Shown in pieces: positions 7,988 through 16,371 of a DNA stretch of 64,000 nt (its first letter is position 1; every line of letters starts with the position of its first letter). The notes below the pieces were generated by a model, which worked only from the letters and a program-made list of their open reading frames with translations, had not been told where the DNA came from and ran no database searches. This DNA is from CBDBCU01 sp965242615 (lineage in GTDB: Bacteria > Chloroflexota > Dehalococcoidia > Lucifugimonadales > UBA3495): the NCBI GenBank assembly GCA_965242615.1, contig CBDESR010000005.1, positions 124,001 through 188,000 of the forward strand. The letters are read 5' to 3'. A program made the translations under genes and the position numbers.

Positions 7988-8356
7988 ATGGTTACGCAAG
8001 AAAAGCCCAAAGCCCTCGTCATCGGCAACTATCGCGGACGCTCCGGCATCATCCACGCCCTCCGCGGCACCGCCTTCGCCGTCATCGAAGCCACCGAAAG
8101 CCGCCGCAGCCTCAAGCACGTCCTCGAATACGCCCCCAACATCATCATCATCTGCGCTATCCGCCCCGACGGCGCCGCCCTCCACCTCCTCCGCGCCCTC
8201 CGCTGCCTCACCTCCGCCCCCATCCTCCTCGTCGGCTCCGGCAAGGAAACCGACGCCAGCCTCGCCCTCGGCCACGCCGCCGACGCCTTTATCCCACACT
8301 CCCGCCTCCTCGAAACCACTCCCCTCTACATCAACGCCCTGCTCAGCCGCAACTAG
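7988..8356 (+). CDS. Degenerate response-regulator receiver-like protein
   Basis: A 122-residue single domain with the receiver alternation of strands and helices: KALVIGNY for strand 1, NIIIICAIRPDGAALHLLRAL for strand 3 and its loop, and APILLVGSG for strand 4. The acidic pocket after strand 1 is absent and the phospho-acceptor Asp expected at the end of strand 3 is Cys or Ala, so phosphorylation is unlikely. It has GGGAGG before the ATG. Third codon positions are strongly C-rich, like the following genes. It may be a stand-alone pseudo-receiver acting by protein contact. The fold is inferred from pattern only. Confidence 0.6.
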   Translation: MVTQEKPKALVIGNYRGRSGIIHALRGTAFAVIEATESRRSLKHVLEYAPNIIIICAIRPDGAALHLLRALRCLTSAPILLVGSGKETDASLALGHAADAFIPHSRLLETTPLYINALLSRN

Positions 8357-8568
8357 CCGCCCCGGCCGGGTATCCCCGCCGCCGCCCTGCCGGCCCCCGG
8401 CGGCGGCCGACTTTCCCTATCTGAAACCCGGCCCGCCGCTGCTGTTCCCGGTTTCAGTATCCCGCCGGCTCTACCCGACCCTACTGAATTAGTCGCCGGA
8501 GCGTCTCAAATCTATCATCCTTAACCGGTTTCCAAACCCAGAACCCTATACCCCCGGAGGTCTGCACT

Positions 8569-8985
8569 ATGAACTCCCAAGACCTGAAAATCGAAACCCG
8601 CAACCTGGAACTCACCCCCGAACTCCGCCATCACATCGACCGCAAGATCGACACCGTGCGCCGCCACCTGCCCGCCTTGACCGGAGGGACTCTCGCCATC
8701 GCCTACGAACCCACCCGCGCCTACCGCGAGCGCATCCTGGTTCAGGTCACCCTCCAGGTCAACGGCGGCAGCCTCCTCCGCGCCGAACAGCGCGGCCCCA
8801 CCGCCATCGCCGCTCTCAACGCCGCCGCCGACAGCCTCAACCTGGCCGCCGCCCGCTACAAGGGCCGCGCCTACCGCAGCAGCCGCGCCCGCCACTGCAC
8901 TTCCCTGCCCCGCCAGCAGGCCGCCGACCGCGACCTCCTCGACCGCCAACTGACCCAATACCCGGAACTCGAAACCGCCGCCTGA
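8569..8985 (+). CDS. Ribosome hibernation promoting factor, HPF/RaiA-like
   Basis: A 138-residue protein whose first 105 residues match the S30AE domain (LKIETRNLELTPELRHHIDRK), with regularly spaced basic residues that contact 16S rRNA. The family binds the small subunit under starvation, blocking the A and P sites. It lacks the full C-terminal dimerisation domain of long HPF, having only about 30 polar residues beyond the domain. A GGAGG lies before the ATG. It sits with a UspA-CNBD protein and a pseudo-receiver, consistent with a stress-response group. Confidence 0.8.
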   Translation: MNSQDLKIETRNLELTPELRHHIDRKIDTVRRHLPALTGGTLAIAYEPTRAYRERILVQVTLQVNGGSLLRAEQRGPTAIAALNAAADSLNLAAARYKGRAYRSSRARHCTSLPRQQAADRDLLDRQLTQYPELETAA

Positions 8986-9041
8986 CCGCCTGGTCCCAAC
9001 CCCTTGCCCGGCTCCGTCAACAACCCCCAAGGAGGCCCCCG

Positions 9042-9980
9042 ATGTACCGCAAAGTCCTCATCCCCCTCGACGGTTCCAAAGAAGCCGAGGAAGTCTTTCC
9101 CTTGGTCCAGGGCGAAATCCTCCCCGAGGGCGAAGTCATCCTCACCCAGGTCATCCCGCCCGCCAAAACCCAAATGGTCGGCGGCCACATCATCCTCGGC
9201 AGCCAGCAAGAGGAAGCCGACCGCTACGAAGCCATCGCCTACCTCCGCTCCGTCGTCCGTCAGCAGGCGTGGGACGCCGGCCAGTGGCGTTTCGCGGTCG
9301 AAGTCGATAACTCCGTCCCCGACGGCATCCTCCGCCTCGCCGCCCGCGAACAAGTTGACCTGGTCGCTATGTACACCCACGACCGCAAACTCCTCGCCCG
9401 CCACATCAAGCGCAGCATCGCCCGGGAAGTCCAGCGCCGCGCCGCCGCCGAAATCCGCGTTTTCGGTACCCGCGAACTCGGCGAACTCTCCGCCGCTGAC
9501 GCCCCGGACGCCGGCGACAACCGCATCTTTCGCCAGATTGACGCCTTCGCCGACCTCTCCCCCGACCAGATTGACCGCGTCGTCGCCCTCGGCAAGCGCA
9601 ACAACGTCCCCGCCGGCGACCGCCTCGGCGCCGCCGGCCAACTCGGCGAAAATATGTTTGTCATCCTCGAAGGCGAAGCCCACCTCACCACCCACTCCGA
9701 AGTCGGCGAAATCTCCGTCCGCATCGCCCGCCCCGGCGAAGCCTTCCCCCTCGCCGCCCTCCTCGGCTCCGGCGCCCTCATCACCTCCGGCGAAGCCCTC
9801 ACCGACCTGGAAGTCCTCGCCATCCCCCGCTCCGAACTCCTGATGCTCTGCTCCCGGGAACCGGAAATCGGAATGCGCCTCTACGCCGCCGTCGGCCGCC
9901 TCTTTGCCAACCGCTACGCCGAAACCCTCACCCACCTCACCATCAGCGCCGAACGGGAAATCCGCCAGGGCGACTCTTAA
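9042..9980 (+). CDS. Universal stress protein domain fused to a cyclic nucleotide-binding domain
   Basis: A 312-residue two-domain protein. Residues 1-145 are UspA-like (MYRKVLIPLDGSKEAEEVFP; DLVAMYTHDRK), but the usual G-x2-G-x9-G-S/T ATP loop near the domain end is not evident. Residues about 165-300 resemble a cAMP/cGMP-binding beta barrel (FADLSPDQIDRVVAL, then FVILEGEAHLTTHSEVGE, then RPGEAFPLAALLG), with the phosphate-binding cassette R/E positions altered. The ATG has AAGGAGG upstream. It may sense a small ligand and report to stress responses, but no HTH is present. A terminator hairpin follows after two short repeats. Confidence 0.8.
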   Translation: MYRKVLIPLDGSKEAEEVFPLVQGEILPEGEVILTQVIPPAKTQMVGGHIILGSQQEEADRYEAIAYLRSVVRQQAWDAGQWRFAVEVDNSVPDGILRLAAREQVDLVAMYTHDRKLLARHIKRSIAREVQRRAAAEIRVFGTRELGELSAADAPDAGDNRIFRQIDAFADLSPDQIDRVVALGKRNNVPAGDRLGAAGQLGENMFVILEGEAHLTTHSEVGEISVRIARPGEAFPLAALLGSGALITSGEALTDLEVLAIPRSELLMLCSREPEIGMRLYAAVGRLFANRYAETLTHLTISAEREIRQGDS

Positions 9981-9990
9981 CCCCATCCCA

Positions 9991-10080
9991 CCGTCATTCC
10001 CGTGAAAACGGGAATCCAGTGACCTTCTACCGCCATTCCCAAGCCCTCTACCGTCATTCCCGTGAAAACGGGAATCCAGT
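9991..10080. repeat. Two tandem dRS3-like inverted repeats
   Basis: Two identical 30-bp units (9991-10020 and 10051-10080) each contain ATTCCCGTGAAAACGGGAAT flanked by CCGTC and CCAGT. The shape ATTCCC-N8-GGGAAT is the same as the Neisseria dRS3 repeat. A half-unit lies between them at about 10031. Confidence 0.75.
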
Positions 10081-10136
10081 AACTTCCTACCCCCCTTCCC
10101 CCTACCACCGAAAACCGGAACCCCCTAAACCAAAAA

Positions 10137-10171
10137 CCCGGCGGCCCAAACGCCGCCGGGTCTGTTATAAT
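10137..10171 (+). terminator. Terminator after the UspA-CNBD gene
   Basis: The arms CCCGGCGGC (10137-10145) and GCCGCCGGG (10152-10160) form a strong stem followed by TCTGTTATAAT. The TATAAT at 10166-10171 might also serve as a -10 for the next gene, but no good -35 is visible. Confidence 0.55.
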
Positions 10172-10204
10172 ATCCCCCAATCATCCTGCCATTGAGGTAA
10201 AACC

Positions 10205-10432
10205 GTGAGCGCCAACGCCTTCATCCTGCTGAACCTCGAACCCGCCAAAACCCGTGCCGCCATCGACCGCATGACCGCCCTCCCCGGCGCCGTCGTCCAC
10301 GAAGTCCTCGGCCCCTACGACGTCATCCTCGAAATCGAAGCCGACACCCCCGAGGACATCACCGCCCTCCTCCGCAACCGCATCCGCGCCGTCGACGGCG
10401 TCACCAACACCCTCACCTGCCTCCTGCTCTGA
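10205..10432 (+). CDS. Stand-alone Lrp/AsnC ligand-binding (RAM) domain protein
   Basis: A 75-residue protein corresponding to the RAM domain of Lrp/AsnC regulators without the helix-turn-helix. It shows the beta-alpha-beta-beta pattern, with FILLNLEPAKTRAAIDRMTAL then VHEVLGPYDVILEIEAD and a final VTNTLTCLLL. The start is GTG at 10205 with GAGGT upstream. Such stand-alone domains oligomerise and bind amino acids; they may modulate full-length Lrp proteins. The next gene is another dimeric alpha-beta-barrel protein in the same direction. Confidence 0.85.
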   Translation: MSANAFILLNLEPAKTRAAIDRMTALPGAVVHEVLGPYDVILEIEADTPEDITALLRNRIRAVDGVTNTLTCLLL

Positions 10433-10503
10433 TTGCCTTGACCGGATCCGTTGCCGGAACCGCCGCCGGCTCCGGCCGCCAACCCACAGGAGAACGCCGG
10501 ACA

Positions 10504-10830
10504 ATGTATATCCGAATGGTCTGGGGACACCTCAAACCCGATTCCTGGGACGAATACGCCGCCTACTATCGGGACCAAGTCTTTCCCTACAACCAAAAAA
10601 TCGACGGCCTGCTGCACCGCGCCCTCCTCAAAGGCATCGACGGCCCCGACGAAGCCGTCTCCCTCAGCCTCTGGCGCACTGCTGACGACCTCCACTGGTA
10701 CGAACGCAGCAACCTCCGCAAACAATTCGCCGCCGACATCCAGCACAACTACGCCGCCAGCTGGAGCTACATCACCGGCGAATACTGGGTCCGCACCTTC
10801 CAGGTAGTCAACGTGACCAAGTACGGGTAG
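10504..10830 (+). CDS. ABM-like dimeric alpha/beta-barrel protein
   Basis: A 108-residue protein starting MYIRMVWGHLKP, with the ferredoxin-like pattern of the antibiotic-biosynthesis-monooxygenase superfamily (strand, helix around WDEYAAYYRDQVFPYNQ, strand VSLSLWRTADDLHWYERS, C-terminal strand). The ATG at 10504 is preferred over an upstream in-frame start because AGGAG lies 11 bases before it. Members include monooxygenases and heme-degrading or unknown-function proteins; no catalytic residue can be named here. It ends just before a terminator hairpin. Confidence 0.7.
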   Translation: MYIRMVWGHLKPDSWDEYAAYYRDQVFPYNQKIDGLLHRALLKGIDGPDEAVSLSLWRTADDLHWYERSNLRKQFAADIQHNYAASWSYITGEYWVRTFQVVNVTKYG

Positions 10831-10861
10831 GGTTTAATCCGTACAACGAAGGTAAAAAAAC

Positions 10862-10886
10862 ACCCTCCCCTTTTGTCGGGGAGGGT
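10862..10886. terminator. Convergent terminator
   Basis: The arms ACCCTCCCC (10862-10870) and GGGGAGGGT (10878-10886) have an A-run on the left (10854-10860) and a T-containing tract on the right. It can stop both the rightward ABM gene and the leftward lipoprotein gene. Confidence 0.8.
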
Positions 10887-10911
10887 ATTCTATGGGGAGG
10901 TGTGGAAGGGT

Positions 10912-11406
10912 TCAGTTCGTCACGAGTTTATAATCCTGCTCTCGCCGGTGTTGCGTAGTTTGGGGGTAAAACTCGCAAGACCGGAACTTGACCGCGCGGC
11001 TATCCCCGGTGATTCCGAAAAATCCCCCTCGGAAAGCCTCGGCTAGCTCGCCATACACGGTCACCTCCTGACCGACGTCCAGCCGCAGGACATAGTTCTC
11101 GGATGGGAATTGGCACTCCACGAAGGCATCTCGTCCCAGCATTTTCTCGTCAACGTGGAACTGAATCACTTCCCCGTTGATTTCCCCGATGCGGCCGTAG
11201 AACGCGGACACCTCTTGGCGGTCAACCCGGCTTTCCAACCGGGTGGGGTTACTGGACTGTTCCTGCTCGAAACCCCGGTAGAGATTCTCCACCGGCACGG
11301 GAGTGGGAGGCGGGTTTTCCTGCTGGCGGCAAGATACCGCAATGGCAGCCGCCAAGCAGGCCATTATGGAAAGTAGCACAAGGCTACTCTTAATGGTAGA
11401 AATCAT
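10912..11406 (-). CDS. Putative lipoprotein with an OB-fold-like domain
   Basis: A 164-residue exported protein. The signal peptide is followed by the lipobox AIAVSC. The mature domain contains VSAFYGRIGEINGEVIQF, then LRLDVGQEVTVYGELAEAF and VKFRSCEF, a pattern of short beta strands and a V-x-V-x-G turn resembling tRNA_anti-like OB folds of bacterial lipoproteins. The ATG has AAGGAG upstream. Function unknown; the OB-fold suggestion is inference. Confidence 0.65.
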   Translation of the reverse strand: MISTIKSSLVLLSIMACLAAAIAVSCRQQENPPPTPVPVENLYRGFEQEQSSNPTRLESRVDRQEVSAFYGRIGEINGEVIQFHVDEKMLGRDAFVECQFPSENYVLRLDVGQEVTVYGELAEAFRGGFFGITGDSRAVKFRSCEFYPQTTQHRREQDYKLVTN

Positions 11407-11501
11407 AAATAAGACTCCTTACACCACCAGTCTCAGCTGGTAGCATTGGAAATTCGGCGTATTTTGGACGCCGCAGGTTTCCGTAGGAAGGAGCCTAGGG
11501 C

Positions 11502-11930
11502 CTATAAGAGTAGCGGGGATTTGCCGGCCATGAAGGAGGGCTTTTCACTAACCGCTTTGGCGTATGCCAGCGGGCTAGTGATGGTTGCCGACGCCGACCC
11601 GAGGAGGGCAAAACGCGGCTTTCGGGGATACCAAATAGCAAGGACGTTGCTGTTACTTTCAGGTAAGCTAACGGTGACGAAAATCACCGTGGCGACGAAA
11701 TACACAATGGAAATGATGGACGTCGCCATCAGCAACCAAGAGTAGGCTGCTGCGCTTATGAGGGAGAGGGCGAACTCGGTTACCGAAAAGCCGGACAAGG
11801 CCAAGAGCAAGCCAATCGGCAAGACGGCCAGCAGAGCTATCCCCGTCGGGAAAATGATCCCACGCTTGATTAGGGAGATCAAAAACCCTAGGCAGGACTG
11901 CTTATCCTTGTCTGTGAGAAATCTGACCAT
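11502..11930 (-). CDS. Hypothetical small membrane protein
   Basis: A 142-residue protein with three or four hydrophobic segments (IIFPTGIALLAVLPIGLLLA, and SAAAYSWLLMATSIISIVYF running into FVATVIFVTVSL) and a Lys/Pro-rich polar tail. No family is recognised. It has no Shine-Dalgarno, but an extended -10 (TG-A-TATAAT, complement of 11937-11942) sits six bases before the ATG, so the mRNA may be leaderless. That -10 overlaps the stop codon of the methyltransferase-HNH gene. It could be an immunity or accessory protein of that gene, but only proximity supports this. Confidence 0.5.
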   Translation of the reverse strand: MVRFLTDKDKQSCLGFLISLIKRGIIFPTGIALLAVLPIGLLLALSGFSVTEFALSLISAAAYSWLLMATSIISIVYFVATVIFVTVSLPESNSNVLAIWYPRKPRFALLGSASATITSPLAYAKAVSEKPSFMAGKSPLLL

Positions 11931-11937
11931 GGAATTA

Positions 11938-13476
11938 TTATATCACACTCCCCCCATTCCCCACTATCCCCAACTCCCCCAAACGCTGCTGCAAATACGC
12001 CATATCCCGGTCGCCCTTGATGGCGTTGCAGGTGTGGCACATCAGTTGCAGATTGCCCACCGAATCCTGCCCGCCTTGGGAACGGGGCTGTATATGGTCA
12101 ATGGTCAGCACGTGCAACGGCAGTTGGTAGCGGCAACCAGCGCAGCGTCCCTGCTGACTGGCGTACAAAAGGGCCTTGTCTGACTGCGGATTGACCGGGC
12201 TTAACAAAGTTAGGTCCGTCCGCCGCGGCGCCGCCGCAACCGCGCTCAACCCCGCGCTCCAATCCTCCCACGCCTTGCCGTCCCCATCCTCCATCGGTAT
12301 CTGCAACTCCCGCTTGGCCCGGTCCGTCAGCATCGCCACCGCCTGCGGCAAGCGGTCAATGCCAATCCAATCCCGCCCCAATTTCTCCGCCGCAATGCAA
12401 GCGGTAGCGCAGCCGCAGAAAGGATCCATCACCAAGTCCCCGGGATTGGATGATACCCGGATGATGCGCTCCAGCAAGGCCAAGGGCTTCTGCGTTTTCC
12501 AGCCGGTATATTCCCCGGTCTTGGTCGAGTAGTTGGTAAAGCCCATAGGATCCAAAAATAGGCTTTGCGCCGGATTTCCGCTGTCGGCATCAGCATACCG
12601 TTTCAGTCCGGGCCATTGGCCTCTTTCCGGATGGTGAATCAGGCCGGCGGCGTCCAAGGCATCCAATCTGTCGTGAATAGATTGGATGCTCCGGTAACCC
12701 GGTATAAAGTTGTTTTCTATGTATTGGGCGTACTTGCCGGTTTTTGGTACTGCCCAAACCCTGCCCATAGCGAAAACATCATAATCCCGCCAAGGCATAG
12801 TGCTGGGGCTGCCTCGCCTAGAATCGTGCTTTGGCCCGCTCAGGTCTGCTGAGCGGTAATGTCCATTGGCATCCTGAGACGGGTAGGATTTAGCCAGTTC
12901 CGCATCGGTCTTGGGGACAGCAATATCGCCACTGTTCCACCGGTAACGCGGCCCTCGGGAGTAGAACAGCAGATTATCCAGGATCCGCCCGAACCGCCGG
13001 GCGTCATTATGCGCCGTCGCCCGTTTCCAGACGATATTGTTGACAAAGTTCTCGTTCCCGAACAGGCAGTCCAACGCCACTTTCAAGTAATGCCCCGCCG
13101 TATCGTCACAGTGCAGATAAATGCTCCCGTTGGGCTTCAAGACCCGGTGCAGCTCAATCAGCCGGATGCTCATAAAAGTCAGGTAGCCGGCCATACTCTC
13201 CCCGTGGGCCAGCTTGGCGCTGTTAATCAGATGAAACAAAGCCGGGCGGCGCAGCTCAATCTCCTCCACCCACTCCTGCTTCATATCGCTCAGCGTCCAC
13301 ACATCATCAAACTCCGCCCCCCGGGCCGCGCTGTCCAGCGGCGCGGCGTAAGTGCGGTTGGAATTAAAGGGCGGGTCAAGGTAAATCAAATCCACGCACC
13401 CGGAGTTAATCCCCCGCAATATGTCGAGGTTATCCCCGGTAAAGATAGTGCGGCTGGGCACATTGCAAGCCGGCAT
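11938..13476 (-). CDS. DNA methyltransferase fused to a C-terminal HNH nuclease domain
   Basis: A 512-residue fusion. Residues about 10-390 form a beta-class N6/N4 methyltransferase with the catalytic motif DPPFNSN early (residues 34-40), target-recognition insertions in the middle, and the SAM-binding motif DPFCGCATACIAAEKLGRDW late. Residues about 440-490 form a zinc-supported HNH domain with CAGC, then LTIDHIQPRSQGGQDSVGN, then CHTC. HNH modules cleave DNA using the DH-N/H core, which is intact. One polypeptide may therefore methylate and cleave, as in single-chain restriction-modification enzymes. The start ATG at 13476 has no strong Shine-Dalgarno. A HEPN/MNT pair lies upstream and a small membrane protein downstream. 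Confidence 0.85.
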   Translation of the reverse strand: MPACNVPSRTIFTGDNLDILRGINSGCVDLIYLDPPFNSNRTYAAPLDSAARGAEFDDVWTLSDMKQEWVEEIELRRPALFHLINSAKLAHGESMAGYLTFMSIRLIELHRVLKPNGSIYLHCDDTAGHYLKVALDCLFGNENFVNNIVWKRATAHNDARRFGRILDNLLFYSRGPRYRWNSGDIAVPKTDAELAKSYPSQDANGHYRSADLSGPKHDSRRGSPSTMPWRDYDVFAMGRVWAVPKTGKYAQYIENNFIPGYRSIQSIHDRLDALDAAGLIHHPERGQWPGLKRYADADSGNPAQSLFLDPMGFTNYSTKTGEYTGWKTQKPLALLERIIRVSSNPGDLVMDPFCGCATACIAAEKLGRDWIGIDRLPQAVAMLTDRAKRELQIPMEDGDGKAWEDWSAGLSAVAAAPRRTDLTLLSPVNPQSDKALLYASQQGRCAGCRYQLPLHVLTIDHIQPRSQGGQDSVGNLQLMCHTCNAIKGDRDMAYLQQRLGELGIVGNGGSVI

Positions 13477-13598
13477 AAGCGATAAACCCCCAACGCAGGA
13501 AAGGTAGCAGGTTAGGGGGTAATGTTAGGGCGGCGGGACGGGGGATGTCAACAAGGTCGGCGTCAGTAAATCGGCAATTGCCCGTCCCCGGACTGTAG

Positions 13599-13955
13599 CT
13601 AGGACCCGGTCAGCGTTGCCGTTTGCCCCACTGCCGGCAAGTTCCCCTCGACCCGGTCGTCTTGGCGCAGCAGTACGCAGTGGGGTTCAATGGCTTTCCG
13701 GAATTGCGCCGACAAAGTTCGCCAGTCCACCACATCCACCCGAATGTTCAACTCCGACTCCTCGAAAGCCTCCTTAATCTGCCCCAAAACCGCCCGGCTC
13801 AACGGTTCCGGCCCCAGCAAAACCAGGTCCAAATCCGAGTAAGCCTTGACCTTCCCGGCGGCCCGGGAGCCGAAAGCCCAAACCGCGCACTGCGGGGCCC
13901 TTTCCGCCAGAAGTTCCATAACTATCCCCAACTGCCGGGCGTCCAGGTCAATCAT
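13599..13955 (-). CDS. mntA: MNT-type nucleotidyltransferase antitoxin
   Basis: A 118-residue minimal nucleotidyltransferase with GSRAAGKVKAYSDLDL (residues 29-44), the GS-x10-D-x-D signature, and a third acidic residue in RVDVVDW (Asp74 or Asp77). In characterised HepT/MntA pairs this enzyme adds AMP units to a Tyr of the HEPN toxin. The ATG at 13955 is chosen because it overlaps the stop of the HEPN gene by 8 bp; the longer upstream reading frame runs through that gene. Toxin first, antitoxin second matches known operons. Confidence 0.85.
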   Translation of the reverse strand: MIDLDARQLGIVMELLAERAPQCAVWAFGSRAAGKVKAYSDLDLVLLGPEPLSRAVLGQIKEAFEESELNIRVDVVDWRTLSAQFRKAIEPHCVLLRQDDRVEGNLPAVGQTATLTGS

Positions 13956-14370
13956 TCCGCGCCTCCAGGTTGGCCAGCAGCTGCCGGGCATCCCGGCAAA
14001 AATCGGGAACCGCCGCAAAGACGGCGTCGGCAATTTCCGTCCGGTAGGTATGGGAGCTGTCATTGCGGAAACGATGATACTCCATCCACTGCGCGACATC
14101 CTCAATCAGGCGATACTCCGCGCCCAGCCGGAACAGTTCCCGACGGGTAACGCCGTCAGCGGTATCGGGACTTACATTCATCTCCAGCCAACGCCGAATA
14201 AACCGCCAGCAGAGTTCATAGGTGAACTCGAAATGTTGGACAACCCCGGCCCGAATAGCGCGCTGGGCCGGTTCGCTGATCCCCTGCATTAACGGCCGGT
14301 CATACCCCACGGCGGCCACTTCCTCCAAAGCCGCCACGGCCTTTTGCAAACCCTCCAGCGCCAAAGGCAT
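13948..14370 (-). CDS. hepT: HEPN-domain toxin (HI0074 / HepT-like)
   Basis: A 140-residue all-helical protein of the nucleotidyltransferase substrate-binding (HI0074) family. RNDSSHTY (residues 102-109) is an exact R-x4-H-x-Y motif: Arg102 and His107 form the RNase site and Tyr109 is the residue AMPylated by the partner. GGGAGG lies about 12 bases before the ATG. Overlap with the MNT gene implies translational coupling. It is probably an RNA-cleaving toxin used in plasmid/phage stability or abortive infection. Confidence 0.85.
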   Translation of the reverse strand: MPLALEGLQKAVAALEEVAAVGYDRPLMQGISEPAQRAIRAGVVQHFEFTYELCWRFIRRWLEMNVSPDTADGVTRRELFRLGAEYRLIEDVAQWMEYHRFRNDSSHTYRTEIADAVFAAVPDFCRDARQLLANLEARND

Positions 14371-14456
14371 AACGCGGGTGTTCCTCCCGATTAGACTATC
14401 CGTCGCTATTATACCTTAACCTTAACTTTCCCGGCGGCCCGCCGCCTTAACCCGGT

Positions 14457-14489
14457 CAAAAAAACCGGGCGGGTTGCCGAAACCCGCCC
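14457..14489 (-). terminator. Terminator of the ThDP-enzyme gene
   Basis: Read leftward, GGGCGGGTT pairs with AACCCGCCC (14467-14475 with 14481-14489) and is followed by CCGG and a run of seven T (complement of 14458-14464). It lies 37 bp after the stop at 14526. Confidence 0.8.
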
Positions 14490-14525
14490 CTATTTAATCC
14501 GGCCCCGTTCCCGGCAAGTTAAACC

Positions 14526-16197
14526 CTACGGCCCCCACGGCGGCGGCGCCACCACATCCATATCCGACACCACATCTACCACCGTCGGCCGGTTGGCGGC
14601 CACCGCTTCCTCCAACGCCGCCGGAATCCGCGCCGGATCCGTTACCCGGATGCCGTAGCAGCCCATCGCCTCCGCCACCTTCGCCAAGTCCACATCGTTG
14701 AACTGCCACATCGAATCCGAATCGCCGCCCGGATAGTTGGCATACACCCGCTCATCGCCGACCCGGCACTGGTTCAGCGACCGGTTATCATTCACCACGA
14801 TAACGGCGTTTATCCCGTAGCGGGCCGCCGTTTCCAACTCGGCGCAGTGATACCAAAACCCGCCATCCCCGGTAAAAGCCACCACCGGCCCGGTCGGGAA
14901 TGGCGCACTTGGCTCCCAAGGCCGCCGGCAAAGCCCAGCCCAAAGAACCGGCCGCCCGCATAAAGCCCTGCCCCGGGTGCGTCAAGTCAATATACGCCCC
15001 CGTCCAGATACCGGCATGGCCGGTATCCGACACCAGCATCGCATTGTCCGGCAGATGGTCGGTGAACTCCTGACACAGCCGCTCCGGGCGAATGGGCTGA
15101 GCATCGGAGCGGAAATCCGGCTCCGTTTCCTCCCGCCACTCCCGCACAATCTGCTGCGCCCGGCTGACCCATTCCGCCCGTTCCAGCGGCTCCAGAACAT
15201 CATTCAACCGGGCTACCGTCGCCCGGGCGTCCCCCTGCAACGCTACCCGGGTGGGGTAACTCCGCCCCAACTCCGACGGGTCAATGTCAATCTGAATCAC
15301 CGGCGTACCCGGCAGGGGTATCCGCCAGTCCAAAGTGACCTGGCTCCCGGTGTGGCTGCCGATGAACAAGGCCAGGTCCGCCTCGGCCACGACTTTGTTG
15401 GCGCACCAGCGGGAATAAGCCCCGCACACGCCCACCGACAAGGGATGATTTTCCGGTATCGTCCCCTTGGCGTTCAGAGAAGTAGCCACCGGAATGTTCA
15501 GCATTTCCGCCAGTTTGACCACTTCCGCCTGCGCCCCGGATGCGGTAACGCCGCCGCCAGCGACAATTACCGGCCGCCGCGCCGCCGTCAAAACCTGCGC
15601 CGCCTCCCGGATCTTTTCCGGCCCCGGCTCCGGCCGCAGCATCGCCCGCCGCTGGAAATCCTCCTCGATGATGACTTCCAGGTCCGCCTCCCCGTTTTCA
15701 ATCACCTCCCCCTGAATGCCCATAAAGTCCAGATGCACCGGCCCCGGCGCCCCGGAAGTAGCTTCCCGAAAGGCTTGCCGCAGCAGATGCGGCAGCTGCT
15801 CCACCGTGTCCACCGCCACGCTGTACTTGGTGGTGGAACTGAACGGGCGGAAATGCTCGATTTCCTGGTAAGAGTTGCGGTACTGGTGGGACAGCGGCCG
15901 ATGGCCGGTGATGGCGATGACCGGGGACAAGCCCAGGAAGGGGTCTTGCAGCCCGGCCGCCAAATTGGCCGCTCCTACCGATTGGGCCATACACACCGCC
16001 GGGCCGTTGGCCGCCCGGGCGTAGCCGTCGGCCATATAGGCCGCCGCCTTTTCCCCGTGCGCCACCACCCGCTGCATCCCCGCCAGTTCCATCTCCGCCA
16101 GGATCCGCCGGGCAATGGACGGCACATAAAAGACATGGGTCAGTCCATAACCCTTCAGCGTTTCCGCCACAAACCGGGCGCCGGTCATCCGCGGCAT
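14526..16197 (-). CDS. Acetolactate synthase-like ThDP-dependent enzyme, with single-base frameshift
   Basis: Two reading frames together make a 556-residue thiamine-diphosphate enzyme. Residues 1-165 are the pyrimidine-binding domain with the catalytic Glu in HGEKAAAYMADGYARA, the middle is a Rossmann-like domain, and the end is the ThDP-binding domain (GDGGFWYH and about 25 residues later VVNDN). The frame breaks at 14889-14891, where one extra C on the + strand turns the expected CGG-CCG-GTG into CGG-GCC-GGT. Removing that base restores a full-length protein. The start at 16197 follows GGAGGTG. The product may form acetolactate or another 2-oxoacid carboligation product; no small subunit or ilvC is near. 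Confidence 0.8.
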
Positions 16198-16371
16198 AGC
16201 GCCACCTCCAATCCAATTCCTTTGCTGCCCTGAATTGCCCGCAACATTACCACCTTGGCCAGTTATCGTCAACCGGTTGGCTAGGCCGGCGCGGTTTCCG
16301 AAAGCACTGGTACTAGTTCTGAAACAGCGCCAGGTCAGCAAGATTTGGCAGCGGGGAATCGTGAAACTCTT

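Noticed and set aside
9991..10080. CRISPR-like repeat array
   Set aside because: Only two units with an internal palindrome and a spacer of about 30 bp, no cas genes; other copies are dispersed, as in dRS3-type repeats.
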